Assembly (NCBI GenBank): GCA_902783165.1
Contig: CACZPU010000036.1
Location: 1-64,000 of the forward strand
Length of the DNA: 64,000 nucleotides
Direction: 5' to 3'
Source of the DNA: an uncultured Prevotellaceae bacterium
GTDB taxonomy: Bacteria > Bacteroidota > Bacteroidia > Bacteroidales > Bacteroidaceae
This document shows, piece after piece, positions 10,719 through 20,964 of this stretch (position 1 is the stretch's first letter; each line of letters starts with the position of its first letter). The translations under genes and the position numbers were made by a program. The notes beneath the pieces are model-generated. The model made no database searches. It saw only the letters and a program-made list of their open reading frames with translations, and was not told where the DNA came from.

Positions 10719-11339
10719 ATGATTAAAAATATTATTTTTGATATGGGTGGTGTCGTTATCACCATCGACCTTCCCGAAGCAATAAGACGTTTTACCCAAC
10801 TTGGGCTTGAAAATGCTGGACAGATTATGGACGCATATACTCAAGGTGGTATATTTGGCGATCTTGAAAGAGGAACTATTTCTGCCGAAGAGTTCAGGTC
10901 TTTGCTTAGCAATGGTGTTGGTCGTGATGTTTCCATGGAAGATTGTCGTTATGCTTGGATGGGGTGTATGAAGGAGGTCCCCAAGAGAAATCTTCTGTCA
11001 TTAAAGGCTTTACGCGAAAAAGGTTATCGCTTGATATTGCTTTCAAACACGAACACTTTTATTACAGATTGGGTACTCAGTCCCATTTTTGATGGCGATG
11101 GTCATTCTATTGATTATTATTTCGATTCTCTTTATTTGAGCTATCGTTTGAAGATGCTAAAACCAGATGAGAATATGTTCAAAAAGGTGCTCCAGTCGGA
11201 GCACATCAACGCTGAAGAAACTCTTTTCATTGACGATGGGATACATAATGTGGCAGCCGCTGAAAAGTTGGGTTTAAGAACATTCTGCCCTAAAAATGGA
11301 GAGGATTGGACAATTGAGATTTATGATTATTTGAAATAA
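10719..11339 (+). CDS. HAD-superfamily phosphatase (YihX-like, subfamily IA)
   Basis: This 206-residue protein has the HAD motifs in order: IFDMGGVV (nucleophile D8), LLSNTN (motif II), LKMLKPD (motif III Lys) and FIDDG (motif IV). A helical cap lies between motifs I and II. The +2 position after the nucleophile is Gly rather than Asp, as in YihX-type sugar phosphatases. The substrate is most likely a small phosphorylated metabolite, but the sequence does not reveal which. It is directly downstream of smpB and 31 bases upstream of map. Confidence 0.85.
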   Translation: MIKNIIFDMGGVVITIDLPEAIRRFTQLGLENAGQIMDAYTQGGIFGDLERGTISAEEFRSLLSNGVGRDVSMEDCRYAWMGCMKEVPKRNLLSLKALREKGYRLILLSNTNTFITDWVLSPIFDGDGHSIDYYFDSLYLSYRLKMLKPDENMFKKVLQSEHINAEETLFIDDGIHNVAAAEKLGLRTFCPKNGEDWTIEIYDYLK

Positions 11340-11370
11340 CAATTCTATTTGTTGATTAAAATATTGAATA

Positions 11371-12231
11371 ATGTCTAAAAGAAAAAGCAGATGGACTTTG
11401 TTGCCAGGACAACCTGTAACTGAATTGGATAAGAAAGTGTTGTACTGGGAAAAGAAAGGCAGAGAGGTTCCTACACGCAACCTTCTGAAAACACCAGAGC
11501 AGATAGAAGGTATTCGATTGAGTGGAAAACTGAATACTGACGTATTGGATGAAGTGGAAAAGAACATTCATTCTGGAATGAGTACCTTGGAGATTGACGA
11601 GATAGTTTACAAATATACTACAGAACATGGTGGCATTCCGGCACCGCTTAACTATGAAGGTTTTCCCAAAAGCGTGTGTACAAGCATCAATGAAGTGGTT
11701 TGTCATGGCATTCCAAAGGCTGAAGATGTTTTGCAAGAAGGTGATATCGTTAATGTTGACTGTACAACTATTTTAAACGGTTACTTTGCTGATGCATCCC
11801 GAATGTTTATTATTGGTAAAACAACGCCAGAGAAAGAACAATTGGTACGAGTAGCAAAGGAATGTCTTGAAATTGGTGCAGAGGCGGCTAAACCATATTG
11901 TTTCGTTGGTGATATTGGCAATGCCATTTCAAAACATGCTCGCAAATATCACTATGGTATAGTGCGCGATCTCTGCGGACATGGTGTCGGAAATGCATTT
12001 CATGAGGATCCAGAGGTGTTGCACTACGGTAATCGTGGTACAGGAATGCTGCTGGTTCCAGGTATGGTGTTTACTATCGAGCCTATGGTTAACATGGGAA
12101 CATGGCGTGTTTTCATCGATGAAGACGATCCTTATGGGTGGGAAGTCATCTCAGAAGACGAGATGCCTAGTGCCCAGTGGGAGCATACATTCCTAATGAC
12201 AGAAAACGGAGTGGAGATATTGACATATTAA
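11371..12231 (+). CDS. map: Type I methionine aminopeptidase
   Basis: The enzyme removes the N-terminal methionine from new proteins in the cytosol. The five metal ligands are present: D130 (VNVDCT), D141 (FADASR), H204 (CGHGVG), E237 (FTIEP) and E271 (WEHT), with H112 in CHGIP for substrate contact. At 286 residues it is about 25-35 longer than E. coli MetAP; the extra part is an N-terminal extension (MSKRKSRWTLLPGQPV...). tsaD starts three bases after its stop, so the two are very likely translated from one message. Confidence 0.95.
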   Translation: MSKRKSRWTLLPGQPVTELDKKVLYWEKKGREVPTRNLLKTPEQIEGIRLSGKLNTDVLDEVEKNIHSGMSTLEIDEIVYKYTTEHGGIPAPLNYEGFPKSVCTSINEVVCHGIPKAEDVLQEGDIVNVDCTTILNGYFADASRMFIIGKTTPEKEQLVRVAKECLEIGAEAAKPYCFVGDIGNAISKHARKYHYGIVRDLCGHGVGNAFHEDPEVLHYGNRGTGMLLVPGMVFTIEPMVNMGTWRVFIDEDDPYGWEVISEDEMPSAQWEHTFLMTENGVEILTY

Positions 12232-12234
12232 AGA

Positions 12235-13263
12235 ATGAAAAAAGACATATACATATTAGGTATAGAGAGTAGTTGTGATGATACAAGTGCCGCTGTGTTA
12301 TGCAACGATGTGCTTTTAAGCAATGTCACGGCAAGCCAGGAAGTTCACCAGTCTTATGGAGGCGTGGTCCCCGAATTGGCATCTCGTGCCCATCAGCAGA
12401 ATGTGGTGCCTGTGGTTGATCAAGCTCTAAAACGAGCCAGAATCACAAAAGAGATGCTGTCTGCAATTGCTTTCACACGCGGACCTGGCTTGATGGGGTC
12501 CTTGCTCGTTGGTGTTAGTTTTGCCAAGGGAATGGCCCGCAGTCTTGGTATACCAATGGTTGATGTGAATCACCTACAAGGACATGTCATGGCTCATTTC
12601 ATCAAGGAACGTGCAGAAGACACTTCTGCTCCTCCATTGCCATTCCTTTGCCTCTTGGTAAGTGGTGGCAACTCGCAGATAGTAAAAGTGAACTCATACA
12701 ACAACATGCAGGTCATGGGACAGACCATTGACGATGCAGCGGGTGAGGCTATTGACAAATGTTCTAAGGTGATGGGATTGGGTTACCCAGGAGGGCCAAT
12801 CATTGACCGCTTGGCTCGTCAGGGGAACCCGTATGCATTCATGTTCTCCGAACCGCATATTCCTGGGCTCGACTATAGCTTCAGCGGACTGAAGACATCT
12901 TTCCTATATAAACTGCGCGAGTGGGTTGAACAAGATCCCGATTTTGTTGAACATCATAAAGAAGATTTGGCAGCCTCTTTGGAGTTTACCATTGTTGATA
13001 TTCTGATGAAGAAACTGAAATTGGCTGTAAAGCAAACGGGTATCAACCATGTTGCAGTGGCAGGTGGTGTTTCTGCTAATAATGGATTGCGAAATGCTTT
13101 TAAAGATTGTGCTCAGAGATATGGATGGAATATTTATATACCCAAGTTCAGCTATACAACCGACAATGCCGCAATGATAGGAGTTACTGGATATTACAAA
13201 TATCTTGATGGTGACTTTTGTTCAATTGATGTACCGGCGTTTTCAAAAGTAACATTTCAATAA
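12235..13263 (+). CDS. tsaD: tRNA N6-adenosine threonylcarbamoyltransferase TsaD
   Basis: TsaD transfers the threonylcarbamoyl group to A37 of ANN-decoding tRNAs with TsaB and TsaE. The protein begins with the ASKHA signature ILGIESSCDDTSAA, and has YGGVVPELASRAHQ, the metal ligands H113 and H117 in NHLQGHVMAH, and LLVSGGNSQ for nucleotide binding. Length 342 is standard. It lies between map and pncC with gaps of three and eight bases. tsaB, tsaC and tsaE are not in the window. Confidence 0.97.
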   Translation: MKKDIYILGIESSCDDTSAAVLCNDVLLSNVTASQEVHQSYGGVVPELASRAHQQNVVPVVDQALKRARITKEMLSAIAFTRGPGLMGSLLVGVSFAKGMARSLGIPMVDVNHLQGHVMAHFIKERAEDTSAPPLPFLCLLVSGGNSQIVKVNSYNNMQVMGQTIDDAAGEAIDKCSKVMGLGYPGGPIIDRLARQGNPYAFMFSEPHIPGLDYSFSGLKTSFLYKLREWVEQDPDFVEHHKEDLAASLEFTIVDILMKKLKLAVKQTGINHVAVAGGVSANNGLRNAFKDCAQRYGWNIYIPKFSYTTDNAAMIGVTGYYKYLDGDFCSIDVPAFSKVTFQ

Positions 13264-13271
13264 AAATATAT

Positions 13272-13793
13272 ATGGAATTAGAAAACAGAGTTTTAAGTAG
13301 AGATATTAGTCAACTGCTCTATGAAAAAGGTAAAACATTGGGAACGGCTGAGAGCTGCACAGGTGGTCGTATTGCAGAAGCAATCATATCTACCCCAGGT
13401 GCCTCCAATTATTTCAAGGGTAGTATTGTTTGTTATAATAATGAAATAAAGGAGCAATTGCTTTTCGTAGATCATGTTTTATTGGAAGAGAAAACCGCAT
13501 TTTGCGAAGAAGTGGCTATTCAGATGGTGAAAGGAGCTTGTAAGACGTTGAATGTAGATTTTGCAATTTCTGCTACAGGTATCGCCGGTCCTGGGGGAGG
13601 TACAAAGGATATACCCGTAGGAACAATATGGCTTGCTTGTGGAAACGTAGACAAAATTGTGACATTGAAACTCGAAGAAGATGAAGGTCGCGACATGAAT
13701 CTCACTTCGGCCACCTATAAGGCACTACAGCTTCTATTGGATTTTTTGGAGTCGAATAAAGAACTGTTGGGTACTGAAGAAACATCAGATTAA
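13272..13793 (+). CDS. pncC: CinA-family nicotinamide-nucleotide amidase
   Basis: The 173-residue protein is a stand-alone CinA C-terminal domain, which converts nicotinamide mononucleotide to nicotinic acid mononucleotide in pyridine nucleotide recycling. Diagnostic segments are TAESCTGGRIAEAI (active-site serine region), GASNYFKGSIVCYNNEIK and ATGIAGPGGGTKDIPVGTIW. The N-terminal molybdopterin-binding-like domain of full CinA is absent, as in many PncC proteins. It closes the map-tsaD-pncC run. Confidence 0.88.
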   Translation: MELENRVLSRDISQLLYEKGKTLGTAESCTGGRIAEAIISTPGASNYFKGSIVCYNNEIKEQLLFVDHVLLEEKTAFCEEVAIQMVKGACKTLNVDFAISATGIAGPGGGTKDIPVGTIWLACGNVDKIVTLKLEEDEGRDMNLTSATYKALQLLLDFLESNKELLGTEETSD

Positions 13794-13849
13794 TATTAAT
13801 ATCTAACGATTCTATTATATATTCAAGGTCAATCTAACAATTATTCATT

Positions 13850-14911
13850 ATGAGTCAGTCAAAAAATCATTTGGTTATCATGGCTGGAGGGGTTGGAAGC
13901 CGATTTTGGCCTATGAGCACTGCAGAATGCCCCAAACAGTTTATTGATGTTCTTGGTGTAGGTCGCACGTTGCTTCAACTTACTTTCGATCGTTTCAAGG
14001 GTATTTGCGAGCCAAGTAATGTTTGGATTGTAACCAATCAGAATTATTCAGATATTGTGAGAGAGCAGTTACCAGACGTTCCCGAAGACAATATCTTGTG
14101 TGAGCCATGCAGAAGAAATACAGCTCCATGTATCTGTTATGTTTGTTGGAGGATCAAGGTAAAAGATCCGAAAGCTAACATTGTCGTATCTCCAAGCGAC
14201 CATATTGTTACCAACGAGAATGAGTTCCGTCGTGTGGTAACACAATGTTTGAAGTTTACAGGTGAAACCGATGCTATAGTCACACTTGGGATGAAACCGA
14301 CGCGTCCGGAAACCGGATATGGTTATATTCAGGCTGATCTCAGTTCGAGCAGTATGCGCAACAAGGAAATTTTCCGAGTTGACAGCTTTAGGGAAAAACC
14401 CGATTTGCAAACAGCTTTGCAATATATTCGCAACAAAAGCTATTTCTGGAATTCTGGAATATTTATCTGGAATGTCAATACCATTGTGAACGCATTCCGT
14501 ATGTATAGTCCGAATATCAACAAAATATTTGAAAAGCTTGTTCCTGTTTTAGGTACACCACAAGAACGTTCGGAAATAGATAAGTGGTTCCCTGAATGTG
14601 AAAGTATTTCGGTTGACTATGCCATTATGGAGAAGGCCGAAGAAATATTCGTTTGCCCTGCAGATTTTGGATGGAGCGACTTGGGCACATGGGGCTCATT
14701 ATATTCCCAGACCAAACACGACCTATATGGTAATAGTGTGATTGGAGAGAACGTTAAGATTTACGACAGCCATAACTGCATCATTCATACTTTGGGTATG
14801 GACAAAGTGGTTATACAAGGTCTTGACGGGTATATTATTGCTCAGGAAGACGGTCGTCTGCTTATTTGTAAACTTAGTGAAGAGCAGCGTATAAAACAGT
14901 TCTCAGAATAA
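13850..14911 (+). CDS. manC: Mannose-1-phosphate guanylyltransferase
   Basis: The enzyme makes GDP-mannose from mannose-1-phosphate and GTP, the precursor of GDP-fucose. The nucleotidyltransferase signature MAGGVGSRFWPMSTAECPKQ lies at residues 11-30; SPSDHIV and FWNSGIFIWN are further family motifs. At 353 residues it has the transferase part only and lacks the fused phosphomannose isomerase domain of the long bacterial ManC. gmd follows 22 bases after the stop and fcl after that, giving a complete path to GDP-L-fucose. Confidence 0.94.
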   Translation: MSQSKNHLVIMAGGVGSRFWPMSTAECPKQFIDVLGVGRTLLQLTFDRFKGICEPSNVWIVTNQNYSDIVREQLPDVPEDNILCEPCRRNTAPCICYVCWRIKVKDPKANIVVSPSDHIVTNENEFRRVVTQCLKFTGETDAIVTLGMKPTRPETGYGYIQADLSSSSMRNKEIFRVDSFREKPDLQTALQYIRNKSYFWNSGIFIWNVNTIVNAFRMYSPNINKIFEKLVPVLGTPQERSEIDKWFPECESISVDYAIMEKAEEIFVCPADFGWSDLGTWGSLYSQTKHDLYGNSVIGENVKIYDSHNCIIHTLGMDKVVIQGLDGYIIAQEDGRLLICKLSEEQRIKQFSE

Positions 14912-14933
14912 TAATATTTAAAATATTCATATA

Positions 14934-16019
14934 ATGGAAAAGAATGTTGCACTTATAACAGGTATTACAGGTCAGGATGGTAGTTATTTGGCAGAGTTCC
15001 TGATAGAAAAAGGCTACGAAGTGCATGGACTACTCCGTAGGTCATCTTCGTTTAATACAGGCAGAATTGAACATCTGTACCTTGACGAATGGGTTCGTGA
15101 CATGAAGAAGAAACGTTTAGTCAACTTGCATTGGGCTGATATGACTGATTCATCATCGTTGATACGGATTATTGGTGAGACTAAACCTACAGAGATTTAT
15201 AATTTGGCTGCACAAAGTCATGTAAAAGTTAGTTTTGATGTGCCAGAATATACGGCCGATACCGATGCAGTGGGAGTGCTACGCTTGTTGGAGGCTGTGC
15301 GTATTTGTGGCTTGGAGAAGACTTGTAAGATTTATCAGGCAAGTACAAGCGAGTTATATGGAAAGGTGCAGGAGGTACCTCAAAGTGAGACAACACCTTT
15401 CTATCCGCGTTCTCCCTATGCAGTAGCAAAACTCTATGGTTATTGGATTATGAAGAATTATCGAGAGTCGTATCAGATGTTCTGTTGTAATGGTATTCTT
15501 TTTAATCATGAGAGTGAGAGGAGAGGAGAAAATTTCGTTACCAGGAAGATTACTCTTGCTGCCTCGCGAATAGCTCAGGGATTACAAGACAAACTCTATC
15601 TTGGAAATCTTAATTCGCTGCGCGACTGGGGATATGCCAAGGATTACATAGAGTGTATGTGGCTGATTATGCAACAACCAAAGCCCGATGACTTTGTCAT
15701 TGCAACTGGCGAGTATCATACTGTAAGAGAATTTGCAACTCTTGCTTTCCATCATGTGGGTATTGAACTTGAGTGGATTGGAACAGGTGTTGATGAGAAG
15801 GGCTGCGACAAGGCAACTGGTCGTATTCTTGTAGAAGTGGACCCAAAGTATTTCCGTCCTGCAGAAGTTGACCAGTTGTTGGGTAATCCCTCGAAAGCAA
15901 AGGAGGTGCTCGGATGGAATCCTAGGAAAACCACTTTCGAACAATTGGTTAAAATCATGATTGACCATGATATGAAGTTCGTCAAGAAACTTTATTTAAA
16001 GGCGCAGCTTCCTGAATGA
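14934..16019 (+). CDS. gmd: GDP-mannose 4,6-dehydratase
   Basis: This short-chain dehydrogenase-type enzyme converts GDP-mannose to GDP-4-keto-6-deoxymannose using bound NADP. It shows the nucleotide motif [15 protein letters not shown] (9-23), [17 protein letters not shown], the catalytic STSELYG segment (137-143, E140) and YAVAK with Y162 and K166. Its length of 361 is normal. Gmd is the first committed step to GDP-fucose; the next gene, fcl, carries out the remaining two reactions. Confidence 0.96.
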   Translation: MEKNVALITGITGQDGSYLAEFLIEKGYEVHGLLRRSSSFNTGRIEHLYLDEWVRDMKKKRLVNLHWADMTDSSSLIRIIGETKPTEIYNLAAQSHVKVSFDVPEYTADTDAVGVLRLLEAVRICGLEKTCKIYQASTSELYGKVQEVPQSETTPFYPRSPYAVAKLYGYWIMKNYRESYQMFCCNGILFNHESERRGENFVTRKITLAASRIAQGLQDKLYLGNLNSLRDWGYAKDYIECMWLIMQQPKPDDFVIATGEYHTVREFATLAFHHVGIELEWIGTGVDEKGCDKATGRILVEVDPKYFRPAEVDQLLGNPSKAKEVLGWNPRKTTFEQLVKIMIDHDMKFVKKLYLKAQLPE

Positions 16020-16059
16020 TAGATAATGGAAAATCATATTCGTTCTATTGTTGTAGACA

Positions 16060-17160
16060 ATGTTAAGTAAAGAAAGTAAGATATATGTGGCAGGTCACCA
16101 TGGACTGGTTGGCTCTGCCATTTGGAATAATCTCAGAGAAAGAGGTTATACCAATCTAGTTGGTAGAAGTCATAGCGAACTTGAATTGCTTGATGCTGCA
16201 GCGGTGAGGCGTTTCTTCGATGAGGAAAAGCCTGATGCAGTTGTTTTGGCAGCCGCCCATGTTGGTGGAATCATGGCAAATTTTAAATACAGAGCAGACT
16301 TCATTTATGAGAATCTTCAGATTCAACAGAACGTAATTGGCGAGAGCTTCCGTCATGGTGTAGAGAAACTTCTCTTTCTTGGTTCCACCTGCATTTATCC
16401 GCGTATGGCCGAACAACCCATCAAAGAGTCCGCATTGCTTACCGGTGAATTGGAATACACTAATGAACCTTATGCCATCGCAAAGATTGCGGGATTGAAA
16501 ATGTGCGAGAGTTTCAGTATCCAGTATGGACGCAACTATATCGCTGTAATGCCCACCAATCTCTATGGACCTAATGATAACTTCCATTTGGAGAATAGTC
16601 ATGTGCTTCCAGCAATGATAAGAAAAGTTTATCTTGCCAAATGTCTAAATGAAAATGATTTGGATGCTGTGAGAAAGGATCTCAACCTTAGACCAGTGGA
16701 GGGTGTTAACGGCCGTAATTCTCAAAAAGATATTGTCGAAAAACTTGCAAAGTTTGGTATTGAGGCAGAAAAAGTTACTCTATGGGGTACGGGCTCTCCT
16801 TTACGTGAGTTCCTTTGGAGCGAGGATATGGCAGATGCAAGTGTGCATATCCTGCTGAATGTTGATTTCAAGGATACTTTTAATCCAAACGAGAAGGAAG
16901 TACGAAATTGCCATGTAAATATTGGAACAGGAGAAGAATTCACAATACGTGAAACTGCAAAGAAGGTAATTGATGAGATTGGCTTCCTTGGAAAGTTGGA
17001 ATGGGATTCTTCTAAACCTGATGGAACACCACGCAAACTAACCGATGTAACAAAACTTCATCGTCTTGGATGGCATCATCGTGTAAATATCGACGAAGGA
17101 ATCCACAGATTGTATGAATGGTATTTGAAGGGTATCTGCATCAATCATCAAACTATATAG
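16060..17160 (+). CDS. fcl: GDP-L-fucose synthase
   Basis: The enzyme epimerises and reduces GDP-4-keto-6-deoxymannose to GDP-L-fucose with NADPH. It has the VAGHHGLVGSAIW dinucleotide motif, HVGGI, the catalytic S109 (GSTCIYP), Y138 and K142 (YAIAK). At 366 residues it is some 45 longer than the E. coli protein; the extra length includes an insert near residues 200-235 (NENDLDAVRKDLNLRPVEGV...), which I recall from other Bacteroidetes homologues. GDP-fucose feeds capsule and glycoprotein glycans in this phylum. A 254-base gap without a gene separates it from fucI. Confidence 0.95.
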   Translation: MLSKESKIYVAGHHGLVGSAIWNNLRERGYTNLVGRSHSELELLDAAAVRRFFDEEKPDAVVLAAAHVGGIMANFKYRADFIYENLQIQQNVIGESFRHGVEKLLFLGSTCIYPRMAEQPIKESALLTGELEYTNEPYAIAKIAGLKMCESFSIQYGRNYIAVMPTNLYGPNDNFHLENSHVLPAMIRKVYLAKCLNENDLDAVRKDLNLRPVEGVNGRNSQKDIVEKLAKFGIEAEKVTLWGTGSPLREFLWSEDMADASVHILLNVDFKDTFNPNEKEVRNCHVNIGTGEEFTIRETAKKVIDEIGFLGKLEWDSSKPDGTPRKLTDVTKLHRLGWHHRVNIDEGIHRLYEWYLKGICINHQTI

Positions 17161-17414
17161 GAGGATTTACTTGTCAGTGTAACTATTATTGGACAAAATG
17201 ATGATTACACACACTTTCTGATAACGTCATAAAAAACGGAGAAAAAGTTGATTATGGCTATTAAAAGTATGAAGTGTGCCTTATATTGCCTTTACAATAT
17301 GAATTACACTTGATGGTAACGAACTTCAACAATGTTGAGCGATGTAATCAGACAACTTTATTTCATGTAAAATGATATTAATAAATACATAATTAAAACT
17401 AAAAACAAACGAAA

Positions 17415-19235
17415 ATGAAAACCTATCCTAAAATTGGTATTCGTCCGACCATCGATGGAAGACAAGGCGGTATACGCGAAAGTCTTGAACAGAAAACAAT
17501 GGACTTGGCTGTGGCAGTTAAAAACTTGATTGAGTCGAATCTTCGAAATGGTGATGGTTCTCCAGTTGAATGTGTGATTGCTGACACTACAATAGGACGT
17601 GTTGCAGAGAGCGCAGCTTGTTCAGAGAAATTCGAACGTGAAGGTGTCGGTTCTTCTATTACAGTTACTTCATGCTGGTGCTATGGTTCAGAAACCATGG
17701 ATATGAATCCATATTATCCAAAGGCAGTATGGGGATTTAATGGGACTGAACGCCCTGGTGCTGTGTATCTCGCAGCAGTTTTGGCTGCTCATGCCCAGAA
17801 GGGTCTTCCTGCATTTGGCATTTATGGACATGATGTTCAAGATCTTCAGGACAATACCATTCCCGAAGATGTTGCTGATAAGATACTTCGCTTTGCCCGT
17901 GCCGCCCAAGCTGTTGCCACTATGCGTGGCAAGTCATATCTTTCTCTTGGAAACACTTGTATGGGTATTGCTGGCAGTATTGTGAATGCCGACTTTTTTC
18001 AGGACTATCTAGGCATCCGTACAGAATATGCTGATTTAGTGGAGATTCTTCGTCGTGTCGATTTGGGAATTTACGACCATGAGGAGTTTGATAAGGCCAT
18101 GGCATGGGTAGAGAAATATTGCAAGCCCAATGAAGGTTATGACTATAATGAAGATCGTCCGTTGTTCCCAGGTACGCCTATGACAACTTTTAATGGAAAG
18201 GGAAAAGGTAAAAACCGTGAAGAGAAAGATGCCGATTGGGAGTTCACAGTAAAGAATATGATGATTATCCGTGACTTGATGCATGGAAATCCCAAACTGC
18301 TTGAAATGGGTTACAAAGAAGAGGCCAAAGGTCATAATGCAATTCTCGGTGGTATTCAGGGACAGCGTCAATGGACCGATTACAAACCAAACTTTGATTT
18401 CCCAGAGGCATTGATGTGTACTTCGTTCGATTGGAACGGCATTCGCGAAGCTGAAGTGCTGGCTACAGAAAACGACTCCTTGAATGGAATCTCCATGCTG
18501 TTTGGCCATCTGCTCACCAATCGTGGTGTGATGTTCTCTGATATCCGCACATATTGGAGTCCAGAGGCAGTGAAGCGTGTTACTGGCAAGAGTCCTGAAG
18601 GATGTGCCTCCAATGGCTTTATTCATCTTATCAACTCTGGAGCCACTACACTTGATGCCACTGGCGCAATGAGTGATAATGAAGGTAACCCCACAATCAA
18701 AAACCACTGGGATATGAACCAACAGGATGTCGAGGCTTGTCTGAAAGCTACTACATGGTATCCTGCTGACCGTGACTATTTCCGTGGCGGTGGCTATTCC
18801 AGCAATTTCCTCACACGTGGAGGCATGCCAATGACCATGTTGAGAGTGAATATGATAAAGGGTCTTGGACCTGTTTTACAGCTTGCTGAGGGTTGGACTG
18901 TAGAATTGGATTCCGAAGTACATGACATTCTTGATAAGCGTACTGATAAGACTTGGCCAACCACGTGGTTTGTTCCTCGTCTTGATACCACAAAAGATGC
19001 TTTTAAAGATGTATATTCTGTAATGAACAACTGGGGCGCCAACCACGGTGCTATTGCCTATGGTCACATAGGAGCCGATATTATCACACTTTGTTCAATC
19101 CTTCGCATACCTGTCTGCATGCATAACGTAGCTGACAAGGACATCTTCCGCCCAGCAGCATGGAATGCATTTGGCATGGATAAAGAAGGTGCAGACTATC
19201 GCGCGTGTGCTAATTTCGGTCCGATTTATAAATAA
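17415..19235 (+). CDS. fucI: L-fucose isomerase
   Basis: FucI interconverts L-fucose and L-fuculose, the first step of fucose breakdown. The protein opens with [21 protein letters not shown] and contains [17 protein letters not shown] and the C-terminal [16 protein letters not shown], all typical of the family. Its 606 residues are slightly longer than the E. coli enzyme. The fucose permease gene lies 92 bases downstream, but no fuculokinase, fuculose-1-phosphate aldolase or FucR-type regulator is nearby, so the rest of the pathway must be elsewhere. No clear promoter was identified upstream. Confidence 0.96.
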   Translation: MKTYPKIGIRPTIDGRQGGIRESLEQKTMDLAVAVKNLIESNLRNGDGSPVECVIADTTIGRVAESAACSEKFEREGVGSSITVTSCWCYGSETMDMNPYYPKAVWGFNGTERPGAVYLAAVLAAHAQKGLPAFGIYGHDVQDLQDNTIPEDVADKILRFARAAQAVATMRGKSYLSLGNTCMGIAGSIVNADFFQDYLGIRTEYADLVEILRRVDLGIYDHEEFDKAMAWVEKYCKPNEGYDYNEDRPLFPGTPMTTFNGKGKGKNREEKDADWEFTVKNMMIIRDLMHGNPKLLEMGYKEEAKGHNAILGGIQGQRQWTDYKPNFDFPEALMCTSFDWNGIREAEVLATENDSLNGISMLFGHLLTNRGVMFSDIRTYWSPEAVKRVTGKSPEGCASNGFIHLINSGATTLDATGAMSDNEGNPTIKNHWDMNQQDVEACLKATTWYPADRDYFRGGGYSSNFLTRGGMPMTMLRVNMIKGLGPVLQLAEGWTVELDSEVHDILDKRTDKTWPTTWFVPRLDTTKDAFKDVYSVMNNWGANHGAIAYGHIGADIITLCSILRIPVCMHNVADKDIFRPAAWNAFGMDKEGADYRACANFGPIYK

Positions 19236-19327
19236 ATGTTATAATGGGAATCTTAGCATTTCAGTATCTGATATATTTATCTAACAGATTGTTGTAATGC
19301 TTTGATTTCTGATTTAATAATTGCTTT

Positions 19328-20638
19328 ATGGAAAATAAAGTTAAGCTAATTCCTAGAAAGTATTTGCTGACATTCATCCTCGTAACTTCGCTCTTTGCTT
19401 TATGGGGATTTGCCAATGATATTACAAATCCGATGGTCGCAGCATTTCAGACCGTTATGGAACTTACTGCAGCAAAGGCATCAATGGTTCAGTTTGCTTT
19501 CTATGGTGGTTACGCAACAATGGCCATTCCAGCAGCGTTGTTCATCCGCCACTACAGTTACAAGAAAGGCATTTTGCTTGGTTTGGGTTTGTATGCAGTG
19601 GGCGCATTTCTGTTCATTCCTGCAGCAGCACAACAGAGTTTCTTGTTCTTCTGCCTGTCATTATATATCCTTACTTTTGGATTGGCCTTTTTGGAGACTA
19701 CTGCAAATCCGTTTATTCTCTCGTTAGGCGACAAGTCTACATCAACTCGCCGTCTAAACATGGCACAGGCTTTCAATCCTGTTGGTTCGTTGAGTGGCAT
19801 GGCAGTGGCATCCTTTATTGTATTGCCTCAATTATGGTCAGACAAGCGTGATGCTGCAGGTCAGATTATTTTCCACACGCTCTCAGAGGCAGAAAAGGCA
19901 AATATTCGTCTTCATGACCTTGCTGTTATCCGAAATCCTTATGTAGCAATAGGTTTGGTTGTCTTGTGTGTATTCGTGATTATTGCATTGGCAAAAATGC
20001 CAAAAACGGAAAGCGAAGAGCAAAAGGCTGCTGGTGATACCAATAGCGTGAGGATGACATTGTCGAACCTTTGGCGTAATTCCATTTATCGTGAAGGTGT
20101 GTTTACTCAAATGTGCTATGTTGCTGCCCAAATTATGGTTTGGACATTCATTATCCAATATGCTGATCATCTTGGTATCAATAAGGCACGTGCTCAGATG
20201 TATAATATAGTGGCGATGTCACTCAGCTTGAGTGGACGATTTATCGGAACATATATTATGAAATTTGTCAACACGCGCCTTTTGTTGCTAATTTTTGGAA
20301 TATGTGCTTCTATATGTACTTTGGGGGCAATTTGCATTGAAGGCTTGCTTGGACTGTACAGTTTGGTGGGAATAAGTTTGTTTATGTCTATCATGTTCCC
20401 TTCAATTTATGGTATAGCATTGGAAAATGTTGACACCAAGGATACAACTTTAGGCGCTGCATTTCTTGTGATGGCCATAGTTGGCGGTGCACTCATGCCA
20501 CCGCTTCAGGGGCTGATTATCGACCAACATGTTATTATGGGACATCCTGCTGTTAATGTTTCGTTTATTCTTCCGCTTATTTGTTTCCTTATTATCTGTG
20601 TTTATGGCTATCGTGCACATAAAATGAGAACAGTGTAG
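19328..20638 (+). CDS. fucP: L-fucose:proton symporter
   Basis: This inner-membrane protein of the major facilitator superfamily has about twelve hydrophobic segments. The N-terminal part LFALWGFANDITNPMVAAFQTVMELTAA is characteristic of FucP, which takes up L-fucose with a proton. A soluble loop near residues 218-240 separates the halves. Length 436 agrees with the family. It follows fucI and ends 22 bases before a strong hairpin terminator. Related sugars such as L-galactose could also be carried; that is inference. Confidence 0.92.
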   Translation: MENKVKLIPRKYLLTFILVTSLFALWGFANDITNPMVAAFQTVMELTAAKASMVQFAFYGGYATMAIPAALFIRHYSYKKGILLGLGLYAVGAFLFIPAAAQQSFLFFCLSLYILTFGLAFLETTANPFILSLGDKSTSTRRLNMAQAFNPVGSLSGMAVASFIVLPQLWSDKRDAAGQIIFHTLSEAEKANIRLHDLAVIRNPYVAIGLVVLCVFVIIALAKMPKTESEEQKAAGDTNSVRMTLSNLWRNSIYREGVFTQMCYVAAQIMVWTFIIQYADHLGINKARAQMYNIVAMSLSLSGRFIGTYIMKFVNTRLLLLIFGICASICTLGAICIEGLLGLYSLVGISLFMSIMFPSIYGIALENVDTKDTTLGAAFLVMAIVGGALMPPLQGLIIDQHVIMGHPAVNVSFILPLICFLIICVYGYRAHKMRTV

Positions 20639-20660
20639 AATCGTATGTTGAATTATTAAA

Positions 20661-20693
20661 AATCGGGAACCTCAATAAAGGTTCCCGATTTTT
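20661..20693 (+). terminator. Terminator downstream of fucP
   Basis: A perfect 12-base stem, AATCGGGAACCT (20661-20672) and AGGTTCCCGATT (20679-20690), encloses a six-base loop and is followed by TTT. It is strong and nearly symmetrical, so it could act in both directions. Confidence 0.85.
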
Positions 20694-20830
20694 ATAATAT
20701 TATTGCAAGAACTAGGGTAATGTTAATAATACCTCTATTATGAGAATCTGATTGATATTTATTATGGATAATCTATTGGTGGAACAGTTATTGGTTGTTT
20801 ATATGTCTGCCAAATAAAATTTGTATATAA

Positions 20831-20870
20831 AAACTTGGAAACCCCTTTGTTTATTGGGATTTCCAAGTAT
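20831..20870 (-). terminator. Terminator of tRNA-Cys
   Basis: ACTTGGAAA..CCC and GGG.TTTCCAAGT pair around a loop near 20845-20855. On the minus strand the stem is followed by TTTTTATATA, which places it directly downstream of the tRNA. Confidence 0.78.
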
Positions 20871-20877
20871 ATGGTTG

Positions 20878-20948
20878 AGGTGCCTAGCGGAGTCGAACCG
20901 CTCTATACGGTTTTGCAGACCGTCACATAACCGCTTTGTTAAGGCACC
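20878..20948 (-). tRNA. tRNA-Cys (GCA)
   Basis: On the minus strand a 71-base cloverleaf is readable. The acceptor stem is GGTGCCT/AGGCACC, the anticodon loop is CTGCAAA with anticodon GCA, and the T-arm is GCGGTTCGACTCCGC. The discriminator is T, as expected for tRNA-Cys. CCA is not encoded. It lies downstream of the Cys-rich membrane protein gene but has its own promoter match. Confidence 0.96.
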
Positions 20949-20964
20949 ATATCAAAAAGTGTTG

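Noticed and set aside
17161..17414. Regulatory RNA or riboswitch upstream of fucI
   Set aside because: No stable hairpin with a terminator or known aptamer core could be recognised; only AT-rich sequence with weak similarity to promoter boxes.
18036..18722. Long minus-strand open frame (228 residues) inside fucI
   Set aside because: It lies wholly within a well-supported conserved gene, reads as Cys/His/Thr-rich antisense of its codons, and has no recognisable motif or promoter.
20639..20877. Possible small mobile repeat with two hairpins near tRNA-Cys
   Set aside because: The two hairpins differ in sequence and each is explained as a terminator, one for fucP and one for the tRNA; no target duplication or attachment-site repeat of the tRNA end was seen.
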